Source: Ructibacterium gallinarum (GTDB lineage: Bacteria > Bacillota > Clostridia > Monoglobales > Monoglobaceae). Taken from it: a DNA stretch of 64,000 bases. The stretch is from positions 1-64,000 of the forward strand of contig NZ_JADCKB010000006.1 of NCBI RefSeq assembly GCF_014982785.1, written 5' to 3'. Made by a program: the position numbers and the translations under genes. The notes under the pieces are model-generated. The model ran no database searches, had not been told where the DNA came from, and worked only from the letters and a program-made list of their open reading frames with translations. How positions within the stretch are numbered: the stretch's first letter is position 1; each line of letters starts with the position of its first letter. Positions 33,439-42,658 of the stretch are shown piece after piece.

Positions 33439-34086
33439 ATGAAAACAGAAAAATATACTTTTGAAGAATTTTTAAATGTCATAGCTATGCTCAGAGCTCC
33501 CGGCGGCTGCCCTTGGGATAGAGCACAAACACATCAAAGCATTAAGAGCAGTGTTATTGAAGAAGCATATGAACTTGCAGAAGCAATCGACAGCGGCAAT
33601 CCGGAAAAAATTGCAGATGAAAGCGGAGATTTGCTGCTTCAGGTAGTCTTGCATGCACAAATTGCCGCTGATGCCGGCGAATATGACATGAGCGATGTTG
33701 CAGATTTAATTTGTAGAAAAATGATTCATCGACATCCGCATGTTTTTGGATCAGAAGAATCGGAAACTGGCGGAGCGGAAGATTGGGATGAAATCAAACG
33801 CAAAGATCGCCAACAGCAAACAGTAACCGACGAACTGAAAGCGGTATCAAAAGCGTTGCCTGCATTAATGCGTGCGGTTAAAATTCAAAAAAAGGCGGTA
33901 AAAGCCGGATATTTGTTTCAAACAGAATCTGTACCTGAAACAACTGAAATGGAGCTTGGAAGGCAGCTTTTTTCCATTGCATCAAAATGCAGAGAAGAAA
34001 AAATAGATCCAGAAACGGCGCTCAGCATGTATCTTCAAAAATTTATAGAAGAGTTTGAAAAATACGAAACAGAAAAGGAGCAGTAA
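33439..34086 (+). CDS. mazG: Nucleoside triphosphate pyrophosphohydrolase MazG
   Basis: 215 residues from the ATG at 33439 (AAAGGTGA upstream). Hydrolyses non-canonical or excess NTPs to NMP and pyrophosphate. MazG motifs: APGGCPWDRAQTHQSIKSS, VIEEAYELAEAI and ADESGDLLLQVVLHAQIA with the Mg-binding ExxE and ExxD residues; a second, weaker helical repeat follows (about 125-215). It lacks the N-terminal methylase-like domain of Bacillus YabN. Confidence 0.95.
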   Translation: MKTEKYTFEEFLNVIAMLRAPGGCPWDRAQTHQSIKSSVIEEAYELAEAIDSGNPEKIADESGDLLLQVVLHAQIAADAGEYDMSDVADLICRKMIHRHPHVFGSEESETGGAEDWDEIKRKDRQQQTVTDELKAVSKALPALMRAVKIQKKAVKAGYLFQTESVPETTEMELGRQLFSIASKCREEKIDPETALSMYLQKFIEEFEKYETEKEQ

Positions 34087-34088
34087 AA

Positions 34089-34334
34089 ATGAGACTGGAT
34101 AAATATTTAAAAGTATCTCGTTTAATCAAACGCCGTACTGTTGCGAACGAGGCCTGTGACAGCGGACGAGTCTTTGTAAACGGTAAACCGGCTCGCGCTT
34201 CTTATGAAGTGAAAGAAGGAGATGAAATTACTATTCAGTTTGGTGCCCGCCCACTTAAGGTGAGGGTGCTTGAGATAAAAGAAACCGCTTTCAAGGATGC
34301 GGCTAAAAATATGTATGAAGCCATTCAGGAATGA
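34089..34334 (+). CDS. rqcP: S4-domain RNA-binding protein RqcP
   Basis: 81 residues. S4 fold: MRLDKYLKVSRLIKRRTVAN, EACDSGRVFVNGKPARASYE, VKEGDEITIQFG. RqcP (formerly YabO) works with RqcH in ribosome quality control, placing alanine tails on stalled chains. Adjacent to mazG as in Bacillus. Starts two bases after the mazG stop. Confidence 0.93.
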   Translation: MRLDKYLKVSRLIKRRTVANEACDSGRVFVNGKPARASYEVKEGDEITIQFGARPLKVRVLEIKETAFKDAAKNMYEAIQE

Positions 34335-34336
34335 AT

Positions 34337-34381
34337 AAAAAAGCTGAACACAGATTTGGAAAACTGTGGACAGCTTTTTTT
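34337..34381. terminator. Bidirectional terminator between rqcP and citrate synthase
   Basis: AAAAAAGCTG-ACACAG pairs with CTGTGG-ACAGCTTTTTT. Flanked by A and T runs on both sides of convergent genes. Confidence 0.88.
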
Positions 34382-34382
34382 A

Positions 34383-35747
34383 TTAAGTGCGTTCTGCCAT
34401 CGGTGTATATTCCCTGTGAGGACCAATGGGTTTATAAGAAGGACGGATAATTTTTCCTGCGTTAATCAATTCTTCGATTCGGTGTGCACTCCAACCGGCA
34501 ATACGCGCGATCGCAAAAATAGGAGTATATAATTCCTGTGGTAAACCAAGCATGTGATATACAAATCCACTGTAGAAATCTACATTTGCACTAACACCTT
34601 TATAAATTTTTCTCTTTTCTGAAATGACCTCAGGAGCAATTCTTTCAATTTTTTCGTACAGACCATATTCTTGATGAAATCCCTTTTCTTCTGATAATTT
34701 TTTCACAAAGGCTTTGAATACGTCTGCACGCGGATCAGAAAGGGAGTAGACAGCGTGTCCCATACCATAAATTAGTCCGCTATGGTCAAAGGCTTCTCCA
34801 GCAAGAAGCTTACGCAGATAAGCACGGATTTCATCTTCATCTGTCCAGTCCTTTAAATGACTTTTTATATTATCCAGCATTTGAACCACTTTGATGTTTG
34901 CTCCGCCGTGTTTTGGCCCTTTCAATGATCCAAGAGAAGCTGCTACAACCGAATAGGTATCTGTACCAGAGGAAGAAACGACATGAGTGGTAAAGGTAGA
35001 ATTATTTCCGCCGCCGTGTTCTGCCTGTAAAACTAAGGCCAGATCCAGGATCCGAGCTTCCAATTTGGTGTATTTCCCATCCGGACGCAGCAAATGCAGA
35101 ATATTTTCGGCAGTGGAGAAATCCATTTCCGGTTGATGAATGAACAAACTTTTTCCTTCATGATAGTGAGAATACGCCTGATATCCATATACAGAAATTA
35201 CGGGAAACAGCGCAATCAATTCAAGACATTGTCTGAGGACATTCGGAATCGAAATATCATTAGCACGTTCGTCATAAGAATATAAAGTTAAAACAGAACG
35301 GGCCAAAGTATTCATCATATCAGGACTTGGAGCCTTTAAAATAATGTCAGTGACAAAGTTCACCGGCAATGTACGGTAGTTACCTAAAATTTTATTAAAA
35401 TTACGGAGCTGCTCTTCTGTAGGAAGATCTCCGAACAAAAGGAGATATGCGGTTTCCTCAAAACCGAACCTGTCATCCTCTAAAAAACCGTTTACAAGTT
35501 TTTTGATGTCATAGCCTCTGTAGTATAATTCCCCCGGACAAGGAACTTCCTGGCCGTCAACAATTTTTGTTGAACAAATGTCAGAAATTTCAGTTAAACC
35601 CGTCAGAACACCTTTTCCCTGCAGATCACGCAATCCGCGCTTTACGTCATATTTTGTGTATAATGAGGGGTCAATTTTGCCATTTTTTATGCAAAGCTCT
35701 GACAAGGCAATTACTTCATCCGGCAATGCGGAAATTCTTTTTTTCAT
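34383..35747 (-). CDS. gltA: Citrate synthase
   Basis: 454 residues; condenses oxaloacetate and acetyl-CoA. Active-site regions: HGGGNNSTFTTHVVSSS (His), YGMGHAVYSLSDPR (His) and SANVDFYSGFVYHMLGLP (Asp). GELYYRGYDI near residue 72 is a family landmark. The longer N-terminal extension matches the form common in gut Clostridia. AGGAGG lies before the start. It stands alone here, without aconitase or isocitrate dehydrogenase neighbours. A 2-methylcitrate synthase activity cannot be excluded. Confidence 0.93.
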   Translation of the reverse strand: MKKRISALPDEVIALSELCIKNGKIDPSLYTKYDVKRGLRDLQGKGVLTGLTEISDICSTKIVDGQEVPCPGELYYRGYDIKKLVNGFLEDDRFGFEETAYLLLFGDLPTEEQLRNFNKILGNYRTLPVNFVTDIILKAPSPDMMNTLARSVLTLYSYDERANDISIPNVLRQCLELIALFPVISVYGYQAYSHYHEGKSLFIHQPEMDFSTAENILHLLRPDGKYTKLEARILDLALVLQAEHGGGNNSTFTTHVVSSSGTDTYSVVAASLGSLKGPKHGGANIKVVQMLDNIKSHLKDWTDEDEIRAYLRKLLAGEAFDHSGLIYGMGHAVYSLSDPRADVFKAFVKKLSEEKGFHQEYGLYEKIERIAPEVISEKRKIYKGVSANVDFYSGFVYHMLGLPQELYTPIFAIARIAGWSAHRIEELINAGKIIRPSYKPIGPHREYTPMAERT

Positions 35748-35923
35748 AATGTACCTCCTATCTATAACAAATTAGAATGATTTTCCTTTATTATATCATA
35801 TTTCCCAAGTTTGTACAATAGCATTTTGTAAAGTTCATAAATTGTTTATATTATAAACGATTTTTTATATGGTAAAAATATGTTTTAAAAAATAAAAATA
35901 AAAAAGTAATAAAAAAATTTCTA

Positions 35924-35953
35924 TTGACTTTCGTGGAATTAAAAGTATATAAT
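35924..35953 (+). promoter_or_regulatory. Promoter of the alcohol dehydrogenase at 35990
   Basis: TTGACT (35924-35929), 18-bp spacer, TATAAT (35948-35953), 36 bp before the ATG. Confidence 0.75.
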
Positions 35954-35989
35954 AAAAAAGAGTTTTGACAACAGAATAGGAGGAGAAAA

Positions 35990-37162
35990 ATGAGTTTTCA
36001 TATGTATGTTCCTACCAGAATTTTGTTTGGTGTCGGTAAGCTTAAAGAGTTGCACAAAGAGTCTCTTCCAGGGAAAAGGGCACTTTTACTGCTTTCCAAT
36101 GGGAAATCTGCAAAAAAAAGCGGCGCTTATGATGAAACTTTAAATCAACTTAAAATGGCTGGCTGTTCTGTTACGGTTTTTCAAAAAATTGAAGCCAATC
36201 CTTTGAAGGAAACGGTGGAAGAAGGGGCGGCCTTTGCACGGGAAAATCACTTCGATTTTATTGTTGCTCTCGGAGGTGGGAGCGTGATGGATGCATCAAA
36301 AGCTTTGGCTGTTGCAGCGACCAATCCAGGTGATCTTTGGGATTATGCTTTTGGAAAAACAGGAAAGGCAAAAGAAATTAGCATACCGCCTCTGCCAATT
36401 GTTGCAATTACGACTACAGCAGGTACTGGCTCGGAAGTAGACCAGTGGGGTGTTATTACTAAGAGTGATACGCATGAGAAAATTGGTTTTGGAGGAATCG
36501 ATGCTCTGTTTCCGCAAATTGCGGTGATAGATCCAGAATTGATGAAAACAGTACCGCCTTCCTTTACAGCTTATCAAGGCTTTGATGCTTTGTTTCACAG
36601 CACAGAATGCTATATTGCCCGACAGGCCAACCTGATGAGTGATATGTATGCTTTAACAGCTATCGAGAATATCGGAAAATATCTTCCTGAAGCTGTTAAA
36701 AATGGTGATAATCTTACTGCAAGAGAGCATGTTGCCTTTGCCAATACCTTATCTGGGGTTGTTATGACAATAAGCAGCTGTACCAGTGAGCATTCCATGG
36801 AACATGCGATGAGCGCTTATCATCAAAATCTGCCTCACGGAGCTGGATTGATTATGATTTCAATGGAATATTACCGGCATTTTATCCAGAAACATACCTG
36901 TGATGAACGATTTGTACGTATGGCACAAGCGTTAGGCATGAAGAATGCATCACAGCCTGAAGATTTTTTGATAGCTCTTTTGGATTTGCAAAAAGCCTGT
37001 GGTGTGGATCAGCTTCGGATGCAGGATTACGGTATTACTGCCGAAGAACTTGATACTTTAGCCCAAAATGCCAGAGAAACTATGGGCGGATTGTTTGAAA
37101 GCGATCCAATCCCGTTGAGCCACGAAGAATGTCGTGCAATTTATGAAAAATCTTTCCGATAG
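35990..37162 (+). CDS. Iron-containing alcohol dehydrogenase
   Basis: 390 residues. NAD(P)-dependent dehydrogenase with VALGGGSVMDASKALAVAAT, TAGTGSEVDQWGVIT, metal ligands in YQGFDALFHSTECYI (Asp, His) and SEHSMEHAMSAYHQNLPHGA (His residues). Same superfamily as the enzyme at 15172 but a different branch (no YqhD-type opening). Strong own promoter and terminator. Probable role in fermentative aldehyde reduction. Confidence 0.93.
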   Translation: MSFHMYVPTRILFGVGKLKELHKESLPGKRALLLLSNGKSAKKSGAYDETLNQLKMAGCSVTVFQKIEANPLKETVEEGAAFARENHFDFIVALGGGSVMDASKALAVAATNPGDLWDYAFGKTGKAKEISIPPLPIVAITTTAGTGSEVDQWGVITKSDTHEKIGFGGIDALFPQIAVIDPELMKTVPPSFTAYQGFDALFHSTECYIARQANLMSDMYALTAIENIGKYLPEAVKNGDNLTAREHVAFANTLSGVVMTISSCTSEHSMEHAMSAYHQNLPHGAGLIMISMEYYRHFIQKHTCDERFVRMAQALGMKNASQPEDFLIALLDLQKACGVDQLRMQDYGITAEELDTLAQNARETMGGLFESDPIPLSHEECRAIYEKSFR

Positions 37163-37167
37163 GATAC

Positions 37168-37207
37168 AAAAAAGCTGCATGGTTTTTTCACAACCGTGCA
37201 GCTTTTT
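37168..37207 (+). terminator. Terminator of the alcohol dehydrogenase
   Basis: AAAAAAGCTGCA pairs with TGCAGCTTTTT; an inner CGGTTGTG/ACAACCG-like pairing extends the stem. Confidence 0.88.
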
Positions 37208-37251
37208 GACTTTTAGAAGTTTTGAATATTTTAATTTTGAAAGATGTTATC

Positions 37252-37992
37252 TTATTTTTTTTCTGGAGCAAACCGGTTCACAATGTAGGTGTTAGCTTGA
37301 TTCTCAAGCGTATCATCAATAGGTTTAAGGCCGGGGAAATTTGCATCCTTCCGTTTTAACGCACATGATAAAATGTAATCACACAATTTAGGGTTTTTGG
37401 GTAGCAAAGGACCGTGTAGATATGTTCCGATTACGTTTTTATATATAACGCCTTCAAAGCCGCTTGTACCGTTATTGCCATGTCCATACAACACTTTTCC
37501 CAGAGGAGTATAATCTCCAATTTCAGTTCTTCCCGCGTGGTTTTCAAATCCGGCAATCGGTTGATCAAATAGAGAAGATTGGAGAACGACATTACCAATT
37601 AAGCGATCCTTGCCTGCATCGGTATAAATATCTAGAAGGCCAAGCCCTTCAATTTTTTCACTTGCAGTTTGATAATACTTTCCAAGCAGCTGATAACCGC
37701 CGCAGACAGCGACTAGCACGCCATCATTTTCTACGTAACGAATGAGTTCCTCTTTCTTTTTCAAAAGCAGACTGCATACTAAAGCCTGTTCCCGGTCAGA
37801 TCCGCCGCCAACAAAAATAATATCCGCTGAGGACAGGTCAATACTGTGGTCCTGATTGGTGCAAAGCTGCACATTCGTCTGGATTCCCCGCCAATTCAGA
37901 CGTTTCACCATGCAGGCTATATTGCCCTTGTCTCCGTACAGATTTAATAGGTCAGGATAAAGATGAATAATTTGAACTGTATTTTCATTCAT
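37252..37992 (-). CDS. gatD: Lipid II isoglutaminyl synthase, glutaminase subunit GatD
   Basis: 246 residues from the ATG at 37992 (GGAGG upstream; one-base TAATG overlap with murT). Supplies ammonia to MurT for amidation of D-glutamate in lipid II. Class I-type triad glutaminase: VGGGSDREQALV, nucleophile Cys in VAVCGGYQLLGKYY, and His in GTYLHGPLLPKNP. Normal length. Confidence 0.95.
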   Translation of the reverse strand: MNENTVQIIHLYPDLLNLYGDKGNIACMVKRLNWRGIQTNVQLCTNQDHSIDLSSADIIFVGGGSDREQALVCSLLLKKKEELIRYVENDGVLVAVCGGYQLLGKYYQTASEKIEGLGLLDIYTDAGKDRLIGNVVLQSSLFDQPIAGFENHAGRTEIGDYTPLGKVLYGHGNNGTSGFEGVIYKNVIGTYLHGPLLPKNPKLCDYILSCALKRKDANFPGLKPIDDTLENQANTYIVNRFAPEKK

Positions 37993-39329
37993 TATATATT
38001 TCCTCCGGCTTTCTGTTCCTTTTGTAATTCCAGCATGGCAGTCTGAGTGGGATAAAGCGCCGTATAATTTACCAGCACATAGCAAACCTCTGCGTTTGTG
38101 TTCATGCAGTCAAGCAGAGCATCACGCATATTGGAAGCAATGCGTACATTCTGAATATCTTCGTATTTGAATCGAAGCGCCATATCGTAGCGCCGAATAC
38201 CTGCGGCTGTCAAAGAACAAAGATTTTCATCTGACAATTTTTCAAAATCTACATCCCACAGCCAGGACACATCTCGTCCATCGTTGGCCAAATCATTAAT
38301 GGCAACAATCACATCTTTTTTTCGTTTATCCAGCATTACGGTTTGAATTGCTTGGTTAAAACCTGCCGGGTTTTTGGCTAAATTTAAGATAAAGGGCTTT
38401 CCTAAATTGATTTGTTCCATGCGGCCTATCTGCGGTTTGTAATCCCTCAGCAGTTGATTAAACTTATCTGTTGGAATCCCCATCACTGATAGAGTGCTGT
38501 AAACTGCAAGAATATTGTAAATATTATAAAATCCGCGATAATTTACATCAACTGGGGTGCCGTTAATCGTAAATTTCATAGAATCAGAAAGATTAACATT
38601 TTTTGCTTCAAAGTCTATATGTGGACGTCGGTTTCCACAATGTGGACAGTAATAATCCCCAAGCTGACTGTAATGAAAAAAATGATATTCCTGTTCCATG
38701 CCGCATTTTGCGCAGAAACGGCCTTCTTTTGTCTCATCAATTTGAGGCAAAACTTGTTCAGAAATGCCATAATACCAAGCCTTTTTACCTTCTCCAAATT
38801 GAGCCGTCAATGGATCGTCTCCATTAAGAATCAATTTTACATTACCTGCCATATTGATGGCTTCCCGGAGCAAATCCATTGTAATGTCGATTTCCCCATA
38901 TCGATCCAATTGATCTCGAAATAGATTGGTGATGATCATGTAATCAGGAGTCAGATATGCAAAAACACGTCGTGCAGATGCCTCATCAATTTCAAGCACG
39001 GCCCAATCTGCCTGAAACTTACCGGCCAAATTGCATGCATCTGCAAACGCAGTGGCAATTCCTCCCATCATATTGGCGCCAAGGCTGTTACACACAGTAG
39101 AATATCCGCTTTTTTGCAGTGCGGAATTGAGCAAATTATTAGTTGTTGTTTTGCCATTAGTACCGCAGGTAACAATAATGCCTTGAGTAACATTTGAAGA
39201 AAGACGCCGGATTAGATCGGGACAAATTTTGAGCGCAATAGCCCCAGGAGTAGATGATGATTTTTTCCCAACCACCTTTCCGGCAATAATAGCAAGCTTT
39301 GCGATCCAGACCGCAAGTAATTTACGCAT
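37992..39329 (-). CDS. murT: Lipid II isoglutaminyl synthase, Mur-ligase subunit MurT
   Basis: 445 residues from the ATG at 39329 (GGAG upstream); an upstream ATG at 39365 is less supported. Mur-ligase ATPase motif GIIVTCGTNGKTTTNNLL, EIDEASARRVF, and the zinc ribbon typical of MurT: CAKCGMEQEYHFF and YYCPHCGNRRP. C-terminal DUF1727-type region contains NPAGFNQAIQTV. Operon murT-gatD. Confidence 0.96.
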   Translation of the reverse strand: MRKLLAVWIAKLAIIAGKVVGKKSSSTPGAIALKICPDLIRRLSSNVTQGIIVTCGTNGKTTTNNLLNSALQKSGYSTVCNSLGANMMGGIATAFADACNLAGKFQADWAVLEIDEASARRVFAYLTPDYMIITNLFRDQLDRYGEIDITMDLLREAINMAGNVKLILNGDDPLTAQFGEGKKAWYYGISEQVLPQIDETKEGRFCAKCGMEQEYHFFHYSQLGDYYCPHCGNRRPHIDFEAKNVNLSDSMKFTINGTPVDVNYRGFYNIYNILAVYSTLSVMGIPTDKFNQLLRDYKPQIGRMEQINLGKPFILNLAKNPAGFNQAIQTVMLDKRKKDVIVAINDLANDGRDVSWLWDVDFEKLSDENLCSLTAAGIRRYDMALRFKYEDIQNVRIASNMRDALLDCMNTNAEVCYVLVNYTALYPTQTAMLELQKEQKAGGNI

Positions 39330-39423
39330 CGATATAATCTCCTTTTTATTTTTCTCACAAAACATTATACCGATTTTTATTATAAATTACAAGAGTATTA
39401 CCTTAAAATACTGTTACATCTAA

Positions 39424-40641
39424 TTATTTTAAGGTGTTTAAATAATCAGCAATGCATTCGCCTGCAAGAGTTAACCCATATATGGCTTCACTTAGACTAT
39501 TTCCACTGGAACCAGTTTCAATGATCATGCTGCCATGAGTAGTATGCCCGTTGAAACGCTCCTGCCGTAGATTAATATGTCGCATTAAAGTTGGGTATTT
39601 TTGATTTATGGCATTTTGGAAATGAATTGCTGTTTTAATATTTTCTCTCCAGTCTGGATGATATAACCCTTTTTCATCGGTTCCAACTACGAACATCAGC
39701 TGTGCGGCGGGTTTTCCGTTTATTTCTGTCAAGACTTTTGCTTTTGTATTATCATCGTACACAATGGAATCCCTATGAACATCAAATACAATCTGAATGG
39801 AAGGATATTCGTTTAAGTATTTTTCGATTGCGGCTAAGGAATGGGCATAGGAACCGTTAAAAGATGGATAATCGTGCAGTTCCGTATCGTGAATGGTCTT
39901 AATGCCTTTGTTTTCAAAAACCTGACAAAGCGCTTCTCCAGCCTTCACTACATTTTCTTCTGTATTCATACTCCTGTCACTTCCCGTAATGTCATAAATT
40001 GTACTGTTATCTGGTGAATACGCTTCGGTTGCATGAGTATGAATGACTAAAACTTTGGGTCCAGAACCAGACATGTCAATGTCGGGTTTGGATGCCAGCA
40101 TTTCGTCAATATTAACACTATAAGAAGTTTCATTGCCTATAATGACTTGAGCAGAACCATTGCGGTTGGGAGATGCATTAATTGCTTTGATGGGGGCCTG
40201 GTTTTCAGGCGGAATTTCCGACTGCTGCTGCGGCGTAGTCGGAGCAGCAGATTTTTGTGGTAAAATTTGGTTATTGCTTTGCGTTTCTTTTGCTATACGG
40301 ACCACTCCGGATTGATCGACAGCTGCAGATACAGGAATTTCCGATGCTAAAATGCCGGAAGAAGAGGTGTAATCAAAACTCAAAAGAATTTTAAATATTT
40401 TTTGTATTTGCTCTTGTATTTTCGCTGTTTGGTTTGCCGCAGAACCATTGGCCGCTCCAACGGCAGGAAGTGTATTTTCAATCATATTTTCTGGTGAAAA
40501 AGTGTTTGAAGTAAATTTTCCACCTTGAAAAAGACCAGCCCAGGCTAGCAGTAAACAAAAAATCAATATTATGCTAAACATGACAGCCATATTTTTTATT
40601 ATTTTTTTTCCATCCAGAACAATTGCCTTGTATTTTTTCAT
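39424..40641 (-). CDS. spoIIP: Stage II sporulation protein P
   Basis: 405 residues from the ATG at 40641 (GGAG six bases upstream). Amidase and endopeptidase that thins septal peptidoglycan for engulfment with SpoIID and SpoIIM. N-terminal membrane anchor (about 15-36), a low-complexity linker, and the SpoIIP catalytic domain: VLVIHTHATEAYSPDN, IVFDVHRDSIV, FNGHTTHGSMIIETGSSGNS. Zinc-ligand histidines and glutamate are present. It supports an ability to sporulate. Confidence 0.94.
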   Translation of the reverse strand: MKKYKAIVLDGKKIIKNMAVMFSIILIFCLLLAWAGLFQGGKFTSNTFSPENMIENTLPAVGAANGSAANQTAKIQEQIQKIFKILLSFDYTSSSGILASEIPVSAAVDQSGVVRIAKETQSNNQILPQKSAAPTTPQQQSEIPPENQAPIKAINASPNRNGSAQVIIGNETSYSVNIDEMLASKPDIDMSGSGPKVLVIHTHATEAYSPDNSTIYDITGSDRSMNTEENVVKAGEALCQVFENKGIKTIHDTELHDYPSFNGSYAHSLAAIEKYLNEYPSIQIVFDVHRDSIVYDDNTKAKVLTEINGKPAAQLMFVVGTDEKGLYHPDWRENIKTAIHFQNAINQKYPTLMRHINLRQERFNGHTTHGSMIIETGSSGNSLSEAIYGLTLAGECIADYLNTLK

Positions 40642-40806
40642 AAATGTCTCCATTCCGCCGAAGGTTTGCAAATCTTACATTTACCCCGTCAGCTTGTCTT
40701 ATCGTGATATTTATTATTTTATGAAATATTCTCTGCGAATAGAACGATACAGCTGAAAGAAGAGAGAAAATTAAGAAAACTGTAACATAAGTGTAAAAGA
40801 CCTAAG

Positions 40807-40835
40807 TTGACAGTCTGAAAAAATTTTTGTATGCT
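40807..40835 (+). promoter_or_regulatory. Promoter of the aldo/keto reductase
   Basis: TTGACA (40807-40812), 17-bp spacer, TATGCT (40830-40835). Confidence 0.75.
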
Positions 40836-40896
40836 TATTTTATAAATATGTGCGGAAAAGTCTGATGTACTCCGCAGAAAAGGAGGAAGAAATATT

Positions 40897-41814
40897 ATGA
40901 GAAAAATTCCACTCGGTGTATCCAATCTAATGGTCCCCCCGGTTGCAATAGGCTGTATGCGGCTGAATAAACTTTCTCCGCAAGAAGCAGAACATTTTAT
41001 TCACACTGCTTTACATTACGGCGCCAATTTTTTTGATCATGCCGATATTTATGGCAACGGCGACTGTGAACGGATGTTTGCTGATGCAATTCATATGAAC
41101 GCAAATATTCGAGAAAAAATTATTTTACAGTCGAAATGTGGAATTCGGCGAGGATATTTTGATTTTTCAAAAGGGCATATTTTAAGCGCAGTTGACGGGA
41201 TATTACAACGGCTCCATACCGATTATCTGGATGTGTTGCTTTTGCATCGTCCAGATGCATTGATGGAACCGGAAGAAGTAGCAGAAGCTTTTAATATTCT
41301 GCATGATACCGGTAAAGTTCGTTTTTTTGGCGTATCTAATCAAAAACCGATGCAAATTCAGCTTTTGGCCAAATATTTGGAGCAACCTATAGTTGCCAAC
41401 CAGCTTCAGTTTAGTATTGCCCACGCCAATATGGTAACCAATGGAATCAATGTCAACATGACAACGGAATCCAGTTTTGACCATGATGGAAGTGTTTTGG
41501 ATTTTTGTCGACTACATAACATTACAATTCAAGCGTGGTCACCGTTTCAGTATGGCTTTTTTGAGGGAGTTTTTTTGGATAACGATAAATTTCCCGAGTT
41601 AAATGCTACGCTAAACCGTCTTGCAGAAAAATATGAAGTTACAAATACTACTATAGCTGCCGCCTGGATTCTTCGGCATCCAGCTAAAATGCAGATGATT
41701 ACCGGAACCATGAATCCTGATCGGCTTGTTTCCTGTCTTCAAGCGGCAAACATTGTGCTGACCCGTGAAGAATGGTATGAAATCTATCGTTCCGCGGGTA
41801 ACATTGTTCCATAA
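40897..41814 (+). CDS. Aldo/keto reductase
   Basis: 305 residues with the AKR barrel. Catalytic tetrad region: FFDHADIYGNGDCERMF (Asp and Tyr), ILQSKCGI (Lys), DYLDVLLLHRPDAL (His); cofactor end contains TGTMNPDRL. Closest by layout to the YdhF-type NADPH-dependent reductases. Physiological substrate unknown. Single gene with own promoter and terminator, AGGAGG before the ATG. Confidence 0.92.
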   Translation: MRKIPLGVSNLMVPPVAIGCMRLNKLSPQEAEHFIHTALHYGANFFDHADIYGNGDCERMFADAIHMNANIREKIILQSKCGIRRGYFDFSKGHILSAVDGILQRLHTDYLDVLLLHRPDALMEPEEVAEAFNILHDTGKVRFFGVSNQKPMQIQLLAKYLEQPIVANQLQFSIAHANMVTNGINVNMTTESSFDHDGSVLDFCRLHNITIQAWSPFQYGFFEGVFLDNDKFPELNATLNRLAEKYEVTNTTIAAAWILRHPAKMQMITGTMNPDRLVSCLQAANIVLTREEWYEIYRSAGNIVP

Positions 41815-41842
41815 GTCAAAGTATTTCAGCATACTATAGTAT

Positions 41843-41900
41843 AAAATCCAAAAAACATTTGCAAAGCTATTTGCGTTGCTCAATATGTTTTTTGGATTTT
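41843..41900. terminator. Large hairpin after the aldo/keto reductase
   Basis: AAAATCCAAAAAACAT (41843-) pairs with ATGTTTTTTGGATTTT over 16 bp, with a smaller TTTGC hairpin inside. Long A/T-rich stem, TTTTG after it. Confidence 0.8.
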
Positions 41901-41903
41901 ATT

Positions 41904-41932
41904 TTGTACATCTGCTGGCAAAAACTTATATT
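41904..41932 (+). promoter_or_regulatory. Promoter of rubrerythrin
   Basis: TTGTAC (41904-41909), 17-bp spacer, TATATT (41927-41932); a second TATAAT a few bases on could be used instead. Confidence 0.6.
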
Positions 41933-41987
41933 ATAATAAAAATTGGAAATACTACCTGTAAACTTTAAAAGAAAGGAAGTATTACCA

Positions 41988-42593
41988 ATGAGTACACAGC
42001 TTTCAGGAAGCAAAACAGAAAAAAATCTTATGCGAGCATTTGCAGGAGAAAGCCAAGCACGCAACCGCTATACATTTGCGGCATCACAGGCTAAAAAAGA
42101 AAACTTAGATGCAATTGCCGAAGTATTTTTATTTACGGCAGGACAGGAAAAAGAGCATGCCGAAATATTCTATAGTTATTTAAAAGAATTATCCGGAACT
42201 GAGATTACAATTGATGGAAGCTATCCAGTTGATTTATTTGAAAACACAGTAAAACTTTTGCATACGGCAAGACAGCACGAATATGATGAATACGACAAAA
42301 TATATAAAGAATTTGGGGAAACAGCAAAAGAAGAAGGATTTACTCAAATATCCACTAGCTTTTTTAATATAGCTGAAATTGAAAAAACGCATAGTGCCCG
42401 GTTTGAAATGCTTGCGGCATTGTTGGAAAATCAAAAATTCTACAGTTCTTCGGAAAATCAGCAGTGGATGTGTTTAAACTGCGGATATATATATGAAGGA
42501 ACAAATGTACCAGAAAAATGTCCAGTATGTAGTCATGCCAAAGGTTATTTTATTCCAGTCTCACTTGCCCCCTATATGGAATCACAAAAATAA
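41988..42593 (+). CDS. rbr: Rubrerythrin
   Basis: 201 residues from the ATG at 41988 (AAAGGAAG upstream). Non-haem di-iron peroxidase that detoxifies hydrogen peroxide in anaerobes. Diiron ligands in MRAFAGESQARNRYTF, FTAGQEKEHAEIFY and FFNIAEIEKTHSARFEM; C-terminal rubredoxin-like site CLNCGYIYEG and CPVC. Normal length and order. Confidence 0.96.
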   Translation: MSTQLSGSKTEKNLMRAFAGESQARNRYTFAASQAKKENLDAIAEVFLFTAGQEKEHAEIFYSYLKELSGTEITIDGSYPVDLFENTVKLLHTARQHEYDEYDKIYKEFGETAKEEGFTQISTSFFNIAEIEKTHSARFEMLAALLENQKFYSSSENQQWMCLNCGYIYEGTNVPEKCPVCSHAKGYFIPVSLAPYMESQK

Positions 42594-42606
42594 CTTGATA
42601 ATAAAT

Positions 42607-42636
42607 AAACTTCCGTTAAAAGCTACACGGAAGTTT
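42607..42636. terminator. Terminator after rubrerythrin
   Basis: AAACTTCCGT pairs with ACGGAAGTTT; AT-rich flanks between convergent genes. Confidence 0.75.
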
Positions 42637-42658
42637 ACATAATTTTATTACGGTAAAT

